Under the pieces are notes generated by a model. It was given only the letters and a program-made list of their open reading frames with translations. It had not been told where the DNA came from and made no database searches. The translations under genes were made by a program, and so were the position numbers. Positions 21,519-31,879 of a stretch of 64,000 bases of DNA are shown piece after piece; positions within the stretch are counted from its first letter, which is position 1; the number at the start of each line of letters is the position of its first letter. This DNA is from Leptidea sinapis (taxonomy: Eukaryota > Arthropoda > Insecta > Lepidoptera > Pieridae): assembly GCF_905404315.1 (NCBI RefSeq), contig NC_066296.1, positions 8,742,001 to 8,806,000 of the forward strand, read 5' to 3'.

Positions 21519-21736
21519 CAAATGATTTAAGTTTTCTTTAGTGTTAATTCCGCCAATATTTGTTTTTAAAACAATTCGACACATGTTTCGCATCCTCAGG
21601 ACGTATTGTCTCGCCAAAATCTCGCACGAGACGTCTCGTGCCAGATTTTGGAACAAGTGTCGAATTGTTTTTTAAAAACAATTCCTGAGGATGCCTCGTG
21701 TAGAGGCGAAACATGTAAAACTGCATAGTTCTTAAG
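21519..21736. mobile_element. Penelope-like terminal sequence, inverted pair
   Basis: The segment folds back: TTTTAAAACAATTCGACACA with GTGTCGAATTGTTTTTTAAA, and ATGTTTCGCATCCTCAGG with CCTGAGGATGCCTCGTGTAG...GCGAAACATGT. The latter has a hammerhead-like helix II (GCCTC/GAGGC, 21693-21707) followed directly by GAAAC. Terminal repeats of Penelope-like elements carry such motifs, so I infer a relic of their ends; no Penelope coding sequence is attached. The first 42 bases are repeated in inverted form at 24103-24144. Confidence 0.5.
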
Positions 21737-23700
21737 AGGAAATACAACCGTGCCTCCAGATTTTTTAAGCGGCAAATCGCCCGTGCAAAATCAAAACACG
21801 TCGTCAAAATCGGCGAGCAGCTTTCCAGTTACCCGACCGGAACACGCAAGTTCTGGTCGTTGTCGAAAGCTGCTCTTGGTAACTTCAGCCAGCCGTCCAT
21901 GCCGCCGTTGCACATGAGGAATGACACCCTGGCCCATACGGCAAAAGAGAAAGCCGATCTCCTGTGCGCTCTTTTCGCCTCCAACTCGACTCTTGACGAC
22001 AACGGAAAAACACCGCCGACCATCCCGCGGTGTCAGAGCTCTATGCCTGAAGTACAGTTCAGACAGAAAACTGTTAGGCGAGCTCTGTTTTCGTTGGACG
22101 TCAGGAAGTCGAGCGGGCCGGATGGCATTTCTCCAATCGTGCTTAGAACGTGTGCCCCTGAGTTGACGCCGGTGCTGACGCGTTTATTCCGGCACTCTTA
22201 TTCTAAAGGCGTAGTCCCTGACTCATGGAAGTCAGCCCTTGTCCATCCGATCCAAAAAAAAGCAGACAGTTCGGATCCGGTAAACTACAGGCCTATTGCT
22301 ATTACCTCCCTGCTCTCCAAAATCATGGAGAGCATAATTAGCCGTCAGCTCTTGGTATACCTAGTTCCAAGATCCAGTTGATCAACGACCGACAATACGG
22401 GTTTCGCCATGGTCGGTCGGCAGGTGATCTTCTGGTATACCTGACACATAGATGGGCTGCGGCTATTGAAAGCAAGGAGGAAGGCCTGGCAGTTAGCCTG
22501 GATATAGCGAAGGCCTTTGATCGTGTATGGCACAAGGCGCTCCTCTCCAAACTTCCATCATTTGGGCTTCCCGAGAGCTTGTGCAAGTAGACCTCCAGCT
22601 TCCTCACTGGGCGTAGCATACAGGTCGTTGTCGACGTATATTGCTCGAACCCGAAGCCCGTGAATGCTGGAGTGCCCCAAGGCTGTGTGCTGTCTCCCAC
22701 GCTGTTTCTTCTGCATATCAAGGATATGTTGGACACCTCCAACATTCATTGCTATGCAGACGACAGCACTGGTGATGCCATATATACGGGCCATGCAGGT
22801 CTCTCTCGGGAAATCGTCGACCAGTGCCGGGAGAAACTTGTGTCTTCTATCGAGTCTTCTCTTGAGAAGGTCGCGGAATGGGGAAAATTGAACCTTGTCC
22901 AATTTAACTCCCAGAAGACTCAAGTTTGCGCGTTTACCACTAAAAAAACCCCATTTGTCGAATGACCGCTCTTCGACAACACTTCCCTCAAAGCCTCGCC
23001 TAGTATCGGAATACTGGATCTCGAAATCTCGAGCGATTGCCAATTTCGTGGTCATCTGGTAGGCAAAGCCAAATTGGCTTCAAAGACACTGGGCGTCATT
23101 AATAGAGCACGGCAATACTTCAAGTCGGCCCACATACTAGCGCTCTACAAAGCGCAGGTCCGGCCTCACATGGAGTATTGCTGTCATCTCTGGTCTGGCG
23201 CACCCCAGTATCAACTCGATCCATTTGACCACGTGCAACGCAGAGCAGCTCGAATTGTCGGGGACCCAATGCTCTGTGAACGGCTGGATCACTTGGCGTT
23301 GCGTAGAGACGTCGCTTCATTGTGTGTCTTCTACCGCATTTATCACGGGGAGTGTTCCAAAGAGCTGTTTAACCTGATTCCTGCCGCCGAATTCCACCTT
23401 CGCACGACACGCCACAAGTTAGGATATCATCCTCACCATCTGGATGTGTGGCGGTCCTCCACAGTGCGGTTTTTAAGGAGCTTTCTTCCACGTACTACAA
23501 AGCTGTGGAATGAGCTTCCTTGTGCGGTGTTTCCGGGACGATACGACATGGGTACCTTCAAAAAAAGCGCGTACACCTTCCTTAAAGGCCGGCAACGCTC
23601 CTGTGATTCCTCTGGTGTTGCAAGAGATTGTGGGCGGCGGTGATCACTTAACAACAGGTGACCCGTATGCTCGTTTGTCCTCCTATTCCATAAAAAAAAG
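21737..23700 (+). pseudogene. Jockey-type LINE reverse transcriptase (5'-truncated)
   Basis: The longest coding remnant. Reading from about 21741: RKYNRASRFFKRQIARAKSK, then the thumb-proximal region KSSGPDGISPIVLRTCAPEL, the finger motif VNYRPIAITSLLSKIMESII, QYGFRHGRSAGDLL, the first catalytic Asp in AVSLDIAKAFDRVWH, GVPQGCVLSP, and the palm YADD at 22753-22764. The C-terminal domain (MEYCCHLWSGAPQYQ, RTTRHKLGYHPHHLDVW) ends at a stop near 23643, followed by a 3' tail CTCCTATTCCATAAAAAAAA. The reading is broken by a frameshift near 22370, a TAG at 22588 and a TGA at 22966. The endonuclease domain is absent. In an intact relative this enzyme copies its RNA at the nicked target. Confidence 0.92.
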
Positions 23701-23702
23701 GA

Positions 23703-24101
23703 TGTCTAATACATTAGATTTTTGCGTAAAAGTTATATTTTTATTTTAGTTAACCCGACGTGTCAAGTCCTTTCCAGATCTCGTTTTCAGGTGGACTGCA
23801 TTTCATTTGCAGTTCTCCTGGAAAATCTAATGTAAAAACAGTTACAATTACTCGCATTTTAATCCTTTAAAAGTGTTTTATTTAAATGTGTAATATTCGC
23901 GTTAATCAAAGAAAATACTTATATACTAGTTGACCTAGTTTCGTTGTATTACCATATAAAGTAATTTAAAAAATATATATTAATTAAATATTTTAGGGAA
24001 TAAAAAATATATGCAACCGATTCTCACACCTACGAAAAATAATATCGTACTATAATTATTGTATTCTTGTAGCATCTTGCAACGCTATTGCGGTTTTGTA
24101 G
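23703..24101. repeat. Right arm of long inverted repeat
   Basis: Reverse complement of 20121-20490 (see that entry). It begins immediately after the A-tail of the Jockey copy and contains an inverted Helitron 3' end (ACTAGTTGACC at about 23925). Confidence 0.85.
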
Positions 24102-24102
24102 T

Positions 24103-24144
24103 AATATTGGCGGAATTAACACTAAAGAAAACTTAAATCATTTG
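24103..24144. repeat. 42-bp inverted copy of 21519-21560
   Basis: Perfect reverse complement over 42 bases (AATATTGGCGGAATTAACAC...). It starts one base after the outer end of the right inverted-repeat arm. Confidence 0.9.
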
Positions 24145-24780
24145 CATAATTATGAATTTCCGCAAAGTAACGCCTAATTCAATAATTTTTTTTTTAATAT
24201 GTTGGTTCTTACCATCGAGCCCCGGTTGATCTGTTGGTGACATGATTTGATTTCACTAATTACTTTATTATATTTATACGAAAATTATTAATTGATTTTA
24301 ATAATAAAACAGTCAAACATATGGTCGGCTTGTTAGATAACCAACAATGTTATAAATTTAAAACACAATGGCGAACTAAAAGCAGATATGTATCCATATC
24401 AGACCGTGTAAAGAGAATAAATTACTTATAATAGTTAATAATTTAAGCTTAATTAAGTTCTCCATTTACATTTCGATATTTGTTCGTAGCACCGAAATTG
24501 CTTCCGGAATTAAAATTAACAATTAATAGTGCTTGCGAACGAATAATCACTTCGAGTCCGCTTTGTGATCATTTGTTACTACTTATTATTATTGCTTTAT
24601 GAATATTAATGTCTATAAATTAAATAGAATTATTTTTATAGATCTTTATTAGCTTTGTGGAACTTGTTTGTAAGTATATATTCTGGTCGGATATTCTCTA
24701 AGGCGACTGCTAAACAGCTAACATAAGAAATTGTCCTTTGATCTGTTGCGAAACAATCCTACCATCTATTATTTTTATGA
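24145..24780. other. Unassigned AT-rich spacer
   Basis: No recognised element or gene. Confidence 0.45.
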
Positions 24781-24781
24781 A

Positions 24782-25041
24782 AATAAGGGACGAGACGAGC
24801 AGGACGTTCATCTGATTGTAATTGATACGCCATTCTTATTACAATGCAGTACCGCTCAGGATTCTTGATAAAACCAAAAATTCTGAACGGCACTACAATT
24901 GTGCTAAGTACATGTTAAGATTACGGCGCCCTTCAGACCGAAACAAAATAATGTTAACACATTACTGCTTCACGGCAGATATAGGCGCCGTTGTGGTACC
25001 AATAATCTAGTCGGCATCCTGTGCAAAGGAGCCTCCCACTG
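24782..25041 (-). mobile_element. Family A SINE-like repeat
   Basis: Antisense copy from GGGACGAGACGAGCAGGACG to GGAGCCTCCCACTGG with a deletion around the GACATAAGATG section. Confidence 0.8.
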
Positions 25042-25250
25042 GTGGTCCCTCCCACTTCCCACTACTTACTCGCTGGTGGTCTATAAGTCACCTATACTTA
25101 AAGCATATATTTTACTTCTATTACCTTCTTATTTAGATTTCAATGGGTGATATACTAATAGGTGGCATTTTTAAATATAATGTACACAAAACAATAGTGG
25201 TAAAGATTTACTTCTACAATCACATTCAACATAATGAAATAGAAATAGAG

Positions 25251-25622
25251 AGTCTTCTTCCGCATTTACCACGGGGAGTGTTCCGAAGAGCTGTTTAACC
25301 TGATTCCTGCCGCCGAATTCCACCTTTGCACGACACGCCACAATTTAGCATATCATCCCCACCATCTGGATGTGTGGCAGTCCTCCACAGTGCGGTTTTC
25401 AAGGAGCTTTCTTCCACGTGCTACAAAGCTGTGGAATGAGCTTCCTTATGCGGTGTTTTCGCGATGATACGACATACCTTCAAAAAAAGCGCATACTCCT
25501 TCCTTAAAGGCCGGCAACGCTCCTGTGATTCCTCTGGTGTTGCAAGAGATTGTGGGCGGCGGTGATCACTTAACACCAGGTGACCCGTACCCTCGTTTGT
25601 CCTCCTATTCCATAAAAAAAAG
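25251..25622 (+). mobile_element. Jockey-type LINE 3' end
   Basis: Starts within FRIYHGECSEELFNLIPAAE and runs to the tail CTCCTATTCCATAAAAAAAA. More than 95% identical by eye to the end of the 21737-23700 copy, with a short deletion in the GRYDMG segment. 5'-truncated. Confidence 0.85.
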
Positions 25623-26080
25623 AGTAAATACAATATATGTGCTCATATCAACTGAATTCGTGTTGAACTTTCAAGGTGGTTTCATGTGGAAATTTATCCT
25701 AGATAGTTTATTTTTCGAATTCCAACGTTCCTTCATTAATTTATTTCCTTTTAGAATTCGCCCAGCAAAGCGGGCGGGAACGGCTATTTTTGTATAAAAT
25801 AAATTACGCAGTGCATACTAAAGATAAGATACCTACTGTTTATATTGTTTTTCTCGTGTAAGTGAATCCTGTATTCTTAATGAGAATAAAGTTCTTTAAC
25901 CGTAGAAAATAAATGCATTTTATGCTTTATTGTCATGAGGTTGAAGTAAAGTGCAAACAAAGGTCAGATTTAACAACGATTCGCTAAAAAGAAATTTATT
26001 TTAAATGATTTTCTAACATTCGGAAGTTACATTATAGCTTCTAGACGTACAAGTCAACGGTGTTACCATTCGATCTGATG
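25623..26080. other. Spacer with one short shared repeat
   Basis: Contains the inverted partner (25737-25782) of the GC-rich repeat at 7686-7732; otherwise unassigned. Confidence 0.45.
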
Positions 26081-26240
26081 TGTTAACACCAGGAACAGAC
26101 ATAAGCTTATAATGCCTACTACTCGGCTAAGTCGAGTTAGCAAGTCTTTTGTGGGGCGATATATATATGCTCTTACAACAGGATCCCAAAAAATGTTCAA
26201 ACCAAAAGTATTACGTTATTCAAAAGAATTGTTAAAAACA
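26081..26240 (+). mobile_element. LINE C-terminal tail fragment (TRNKHK family)
   Basis: GTGTTAACACCAGGAACAGA, CGGCTAAGTCGAGTTAGCAA and TTTTGTGGGGCGAT match the sense strand of the element better preserved at 41580-42010. Broken by indels. Confidence 0.65.
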
Positions 26241-26593
26241 ATAGTTCAATTTTGGACGAGGTGTTACTAGGAATCATTGGGACTAGATAAATAGCCACCC
26301 TCTTCAAATAATAATAATAATAATCTACATATAAATTATCTATGAGTGAACTGTAACGGCAACCGTAAATTAACCAATAATTTAGCACTACATTAGTAAT
26401 GTGTCAACACTGAGACTGCCATCAATCAATCTATCAGCTGTGTTTGACATTGTTGACATAGATTAGTTTACACTGTTTCAATTGTAGTTGCATTAATAAT
26501 TACTGTCATTTGAACAACTTGTTATTTTATTAAAGTGATAACCCTCACTTCTAGGATTAATACACTAATAAAATTTGAAAAACAAAATTTTAT

Positions 26594-26666
26594 GAACGAT
26601 GCGGGACTACAACCCACGACCTCCGGCGTCTTGTGCCGGTGCTCTTACCAACTGAGCTAACCGTTC
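26594..26666 (-). tRNA. tRNA-like cloverleaf in foldback left arm
   Basis: Exactly 73 nt. Acceptor stem GAACGGT/ATCGTTC pairs with one G.U; D arm GCTC/GAGC; anticodon stem CCGGC/GCCGG with loop ACAAGAC; T arm GTGGG/CCCGC with loop TTGTAGT. Position 33 is C not T and the T loop departs from TTCRANY, so it is probably not a functional tRNA. The formal anticodon would read AAG, but a leucine tRNA needs a long variable arm, absent here. Best treated as a tRNA-derived module. Confidence 0.55.
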
Positions 26667-26837
26667 GAGAGACGTATCGTTATAAAATCTTGTATGCTTT
26701 GTTCAACTCTCAGGTTCAACCCCAAAGGGTTTGAGCAGGGGTTGAGCAGGTTATTAACTTTAAAGTAGATCCTGTAGATGAAGCCACAACATGAGAGTTG
26801 AACAAAGCATACAAGATGTTATAACGATACGTCACTC

Positions 26838-26897
26838 GAACGGATAGCTCAGTTGGTTAGAATGCTGGAGGTCGTGGGTTCGAGTCCCACATCGTTC
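26838..26897 (+). tRNA. tRNA-like sequence lacking the anticodon arm
   Basis: GAACGGATAGCTCAGTTGG opens as the left-arm partner does and GTCGTGGGTTCGAGTCCCAC closes it, but about 13 nt covering the anticodon hairpin are gone. A and B boxes remain intact and could still be bound by TFIIIC. Confidence 0.5.
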
Positions 26898-27084
26898 ATA
26901 AAATTTTGTTGTTCAAATTTTATTAGTGTACTGTCATTTGGTTTTAGGATTTCAAACATACGTAAGTCAAATGGAATGAAATGAGCTTGGTGAACTTTTA
27001 AAACATTAAAAATATAAATTTGTCATGAAAGATAACATATAGTTGACATAACTGTCTTTATAGTATTTTATTGTATAAGAAGTG

Positions 27085-27235
27085 TCAAAAAACGCGAGTG
27101 TCGTGGGTTGGGATGCGAGCCGCAGGCGAACTTTATTTGAGCTCGAGTGGACGCGGGTTCGAGTCCCGCATCGTTCATAAATTTTGGTCACAAATTTTAT
27201 TTTTTTTATTAATCCCAGAAGTGATATTACTTTAA
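27085..27235 (+). mobile_element. Solo right arm of the tRNA foldback element
   Basis: GCGGGTTCGAGTCCCGCATC, GTTCATAAATTTTGG and a distal AATCCCAGAAGTGATATTAC match the right terminus of the foldback copies. The other arm is missing. Confidence 0.6.
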
Positions 27236-27836
27236 AAGTAACAAATTGTGCAATAAAGCAATTATGTTTTTAAATACATCAAAATATTTTAAATGCTTAC
27301 TTAAAGTAAGTAAAGATAACGTTGTAGTGTTTTTTTGCTTCACTTTTCATAGATTGTGCTTAAAATGTTTATTAAATGTTGAAGCTGCGAATATATATTT
27401 TTTTAAATCTCTAACTTAACTATATATCTCTAACTTATCTTTAACTTAACTCTTTTCAGTTTCTCATTAAAGCTAATTTCTTATCAAGTATCAATAAAGT
27501 ATGGTGTTATGGTTGACATTCCAATTAGTACCAACATTCAGTTATGATAATATTAATAGAATCATTTGTAACCTGTTGATATTATATTGTGTTAGTTATT
27601 ATACTTAGTATAGTCTTAGTAATTGTATAATCACGTGAAAAATCTTAGTGATGTCACTTTAATATGTAGTTGGTAGTTTCGTATTAATAAGATTGGTAGT
27701 AGTATCTATTACGAATTGCTCTCAGCTATTGGACACTTCTTGTTGGGGCAGTCGAAAGTGTCAGTTGTGCCGGCTGCTGGTCACCCGACAGCCCTATTGT
27801 TATAAATCATTTAGTGTTACTTGTATATAGTTATGA
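27236..27836. other. Unassigned AT-rich spacer
   Basis: A 20-bp scrap of family B (GGTAGTAGTATCTATTA, about 27690) is the only recognised piece. Confidence 0.4.
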
Positions 27837-28425
27837 CTAGCTGACCCGACAGACGTTGTTCTGAATATGAATAAATAAAATAATGTTTTTTATGAATTGA
27901 AACGTCACCGTTACAATGGATAACCGAAGTACATAAAGTTCTCGCACGTGGCGGTAATCGTCACTCACAAAAATAGAAGGATGCACTCTTTGTCTAAAGT
28001 ATCGATGGACATAGAAGATGGATTCAAATGGTTCATAAATTTAAATTTGTGACAAAACTTAAGATTTATCAATGTACATAAAAATATTCTGATAGTTAAC
28101 AACCGTAGTTAATCTGCCAACTATTATCTAAAATTAAGTTTATTTTTTAACTCCTGAGAGGTAGAAAGATATATTACAGATTCTAATTAGTTAATTATTT
28201 TAAACTATTCATTCAATTTGATTTCTGAACGACGGGGGAAACATCAAATGAAGAACAAAATTTTTGTTTATATTTATTTTTGTCCGTTTTCATATTTATT
28301 CACCTTTTAAACCTTCCACGGACTTCCACAAATAATTCAAGACCAAAATTAGTCAAATCGGTCCAGCCGTTCTCGAGTTTTAGCGAGACTAACGAACAGC
28401 AATTCATTTTTATATATATTATAGA
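27837..28425 (-). mobile_element. Non-autonomous Helitron
   Basis: On the minus strand it begins TCTATAATATATATAAAAAT and ends CGTCTGTCGGGTCAGCTAG, followed by T. The interior includes AGAACGGCTGGACCGATTTG, a sequence block typical of insect Helitron 5' regions. About 589 bp; no Rep/helicase. Confidence 0.82.
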
Positions 28426-29035
28426 TTATAGTGAAATAATTGAATATATATTCTATTCAAGTGGTTGGTTTTGTATTTTTATTATAATAGTCATACAAAA
28501 AATAGTGGGTAATCACTTAATCTAATTCAGTTTCTTGTTAAATTTATACAATTCACAATAAAACGCTTATGATAAAGCCGGCCGGAGACTGTATCCGTTC
28601 GTATGTCATTGACTACACTCACTCACAATATCATTTGATAACAATAAACTTCGTAGAAATCGATCATTTCATAACCTTGGTTTTAATCTCATAGTAATAA
28701 TAAATTGTTGTTAAAAAAAACTTATAAACACGAAATTTAGAAAACAGAACTGAAAAATAGAAAATTTATTTTGAAATTTAAAATTTTGAGCCTTATAGAC
28801 GATAGATGAAAATTATATAAATTACCAAAAATCTTATTTTGCACATTTAAAAATGGATTTTTTTTTTCAAATTAATGTATTGTCATAGGTCCTCGATAAA
28901 TCTACGAAGTTTGAACGAAATATGGCCGTTAAAGTGGGTCAAAAAGGCACCCAAATGAGTCTGTTACAAACACATATAGGTGAAGCCAATAAAAGGCGTG
29001 TAAGAGTATGATTTTTAACCAATGGTCCAATTGGA
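28426..29035. other. Unassigned spacer
   Basis: AT-rich; the 28860-29000 part (GGTCCTCGATAAATCTACGA) looks like conserved non-coding repeat sequence but has no partner in the window. Confidence 0.4.
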
Positions 29036-29075
29036 AGAATTTTGTACATGCTTAATTAAGCATGTACAAAATTCT
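29036..29075. repeat. 40-bp perfect palindrome
   Basis: AGAATTTTGTACATGCTTAA is followed immediately by its exact reverse complement with no spacer. Outside it the symmetry continues with a 2-base gap (TTGGA / TCCAA). Confidence 0.95.
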
Positions 29076-30090
29076 ATTCCAAGGGGTCATTCAGATTCTC
29101 TCAAGTGTTGTGCTATAGTCGATATATTATTTAAGCAAAGCGTTATTTATACAACAATTTGATTGATAACAGTTATGGAAACCCGTTGTACCTAAGACAG
29201 TTTTTTAAATACCAATTTTTTTTTTTATTTGAGGAACTGTACTTCAACGATTTTTGCATATTTTAAAAGGTCAATTTATTTGAGTATTCACCACCAAAAT
29301 ATCGAAAATATATATGTCATACTTATAAGTGTTTTAATAATTAAATCGATAAAATGGATTTATGGCAAAGGTACAACATACCCTATGTAGGTACCTAGGC
29401 CAGCACTATGTGGTGTACATATGAATTGGGGGTAATTTATAGAAAATATAACTTAACTAAAACTTTAATAAATATTCGTTTTTTAAGTATTCGTTTAAAA
29501 AACAAATTGCTCATAAATTCTGATCAAAATCAAAATGATATTCATAGTTTATTTTTTCTAATGAGACAAAGCTTTTATATTTTATTAGGAATATCATATT
29601 ACGTGAAAATGTGAAATAATTTAAATAAATATTCTCCTGGCCAAATCACAACATCTAAATGTACCCTGGCCACTGACCAAGGTACAATTGATTTACAGTG
29701 ACCGAGGTACAACACTACTCTATTAATTTTTTCTTTTAAATAATCATTAAAGATCACGCTAGGACGAATTAACCAAGAAGAATATATGGAATCACATTCG
29801 ACTTATTTCCGCACATCGAAAGGGACTAAACTTATTCACAGTATTATAATCCAACCAAATAACTTATCAATTAAATTATACAACATCCTTGAATCGTGTA
29901 TATGTACTACTTACCATTTAATGTACTCGTGTGCATTTACTAAGAATACTTTTTATTACTTATATTTTGTTTCATACCAAATTCTATTTATTTTGCGCAA
30001 AAATGGCCACTGTTACTTTGGATTGCTTACACGAGAAAAGTCAAATTTTTTGATTGACCGCTGCGCTGTTACAAGTTAATTTATACCCTA
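29076..30090. other. Unassigned AT-rich spacer
   Basis: Three spaced ACC..GGTAC motifs around 29660-29710 (GTACCCTGGCCACTG, GACCAAGGTACAA, GACCGAGGTACAAC) form a small internal repeat. No gene. Confidence 0.4.
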
Positions 30091-30094
30091 CTAA

Positions 30095-30380
30095 TCCTAT
30101 TAATATTATAAATGTGAAAGTTTGTATGTCTGGTATGTATGTTTGAACTTCTTTAACGCAAAATCTACTGAATAGATTTTGATGAAACTTTACAATAATA
30201 TAGCTTACACACCAGAATAACAAATAGGCTAGAATTTATAAAACTATAGTGTGAATTATACAAAATATAAAAGAAGTGTGATTGTTACTAATGAATACAA
30301 CTAGCGCCATCTCTTATCAACTAGCAAGGACAAGATCAATACAATTTATATGGCAAAACAACGTTTGCCGGGTCAGCTAG
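30095..30380 (+). mobile_element. Non-autonomous Helitron, short
   Basis: Starts TCCTATTAATATTATAAATG after A and ends ACGTTTGCCGGGTCAGCTAG before T. 286 bp with the usual AATCTACTGAATAGATTTTG interior. Confidence 0.85.
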
Positions 30381-30820
30381 TTATAAGAATAAGTCTAAGC
30401 TGAGAATTTAGTAGTAATACTACTAACAATTACTACTAATTGCGAACTTGAACCAACTAATCGTGAGCACGTAATACATATTTGTAATTCCTACATAATA
30501 CGGGTAATTAGAGTTAGTCGTATCTGGCATTTAGATCATCGCAACCAATTAATGATAAAGGGAGATACCGACAGATGGACACTTTAATTAGTCGTATTGG
30601 GCTTAATCCAAATGACCACTAGCAATGGGGCTTCCTCTATTGACGATTATTTAGACTTACTGTGTATGTTTGTTAGTAAAAGCAAACTTTAGTTACAATT
30701 TGTAAGGTTTTTAAGTGATAACCCTCACTTGTGGGATTAAATACTTTTCAAATTTTATTTGTGTAACTTCAGTTACGTCATTACATTTTCGCGTTGGTAT
30801 TATGCATAGAACAATAAGCC
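30381..30820. other. Spacer with a solo foldback terminus
   Basis: At 30713-30745, AAGTGATAACCCTCACTTGT followed by GGGATTAAATAC matches the left terminus of the tRNA-armed foldback elements. The rest is unassigned. Confidence 0.5.
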
Positions 30821-30821
30821 T

Positions 30822-30985
30822 TTATTCAAATTCAAATAATTTTATACAAAATAGGACGTGACATCACTTATTGAAAGTCAAAAACTACAACATTCCAAAA
30901 CGAATGCCTCAGACCTGAGAAGAATGGGCGCAACAAGCTCAGTGGGATTTTTTTTTTCATCAAAATATATGTTGAAAAAGTAATA
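30822..30985 (-). mobile_element. LINE 3' untranslated end (TRNKHK family)
   Basis: Antisense of TTTTTGACTTTCAATAAGTG and CATTCTTCTCAGGTCTGAGG, ending in the ATTTGAATTTGAA-type terminus. It lies downstream, on the same strand, of the endonuclease fragment at 31174-31848, so the two could be one copy with a large internal deletion. Confidence 0.65.
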
Positions 30986-31173
30986 TTGTGCAATAAAAAT
31001 TATTATTTAATTCATATTCATATTTATATTCATTTATTTGGACTCCTTTTTGGATATTTAAAATTGTATTTATTAATTAATGACAAAAAATTTATAGAAA
31101 AACAAATCAATGTCTGCAATAAGCTTATAATGATTTTTGTACACACATACAATTATTATATTATTGTGATATA

Positions 31174-31848
31174 TTAATAAAGAGCAACACTCACACACTG
31201 GAATTTCGTTATAAGATAGTTAAAAGTCTCTATTTTTTTTAAACACAGACCTTTCTTTACTAAGATGCAAGACCGTCCCCTTTTACAAGTTCGGGAGCAA
31301 AATGAGGCTAATTCGTAGTGTTTAAGTATAAATTTTTTTTCTACTCCCGTTTTAAGAAAAGTTTCTATCAAACAGATGATATCCGGCTTAATCTTCATGT
31401 CCGAAAGTGTCAAGCCTAAAATTTCTGTTTTAGATAGGAGACCTTGTATGTTTTGGTGTAGCAAGGACATATTTGTTTCCACTTGAGGGACGAAAATTGA
31501 ATTACTGTCCGGTTTTAATTCATTAACTTGCCGTTTAGTAAGCATTGGAAAATAATAGGGTATGGTACCTTCTATACATGCGTTAGCAGTCGAATCGTCT
31601 GTTTTAGGCTGACACATTACATTTGAAGGTTTAGGAGCGCGAGGAAAATAGTCCAAAAGAGTTTTTCTTCTTTTTCGTCTGTTTTGAAAGTTCAAAAACA
31701 TAGCGTCATATTCGTAAGTGTCAATTAGAAAATTAATTTTTTTGCAAACGGATTTGATGTATATATACTGACATAGGTTTGACTTGTCAATATTTATAAA
31801 AGAACATTTATATGAGTTTTTGGTCCAGAGTTTAAGGTAATAATTCAA
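31174..31848 (-). pseudogene. Non-LTR retrotransposon, N-terminal region and endonuclease start
   Basis: A 224-codon open frame. Residues about 130-170 read SLLHQNIQGLLSKTEILGLT then SDMKIKPDIICLIETFLKTG, the N-terminal part of the AP-like endonuclease of L2/CR1-like LINEs (the HQNIQGL.SK and ICL.ET motifs carry the catalytic Asn and Glu). The frame continues CILVKKGLCLKKIETFNY and then stops. Upstream is a basic segment (NRRRKRRKTLLDY). The catalytic His/Asp end of the endonuclease and all reverse transcriptase are missing. The intact length argues for a fairly young insertion. Confidence 0.75.
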
Positions 31849-31879
31849 ATAAGATTCATTAAGATATATTCATTAAGAT

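Larger units (their letters stand above)
26532..26932. mobile_element. Foldback element with tRNA-like arms, copy 1
   Basis: Two long arms (26561-26716 and 26788-26930) are inverted copies separated by about 70 bp. Each arm contains a tRNA-like sequence pointing outward-to-inward in mirror image (26594-26666 minus, 26838-26897 plus). The left terminus AAGTGATAACCCTCACTT is shared with 30713 and, inverted, with 33643-33660. No reading frame. This combination is not a simple tRNA-derived SINE, which would have one head. Confidence 0.8.

Noticed and set aside
22338..23055. Long minus-strand reading frames opposite the Jockey reverse transcriptase
   Set aside because: They are antisense shadows of the plus-strand coding remnant; the plus strand carries the YADD, SLDIAKAFD and C-terminal motifs in order.
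26594..26666. Functional leucine tRNA (formal anticodon AAG)
   Set aside because: No long variable arm, C at position 33, atypical T loop, and location inside an inverted-repeat element.
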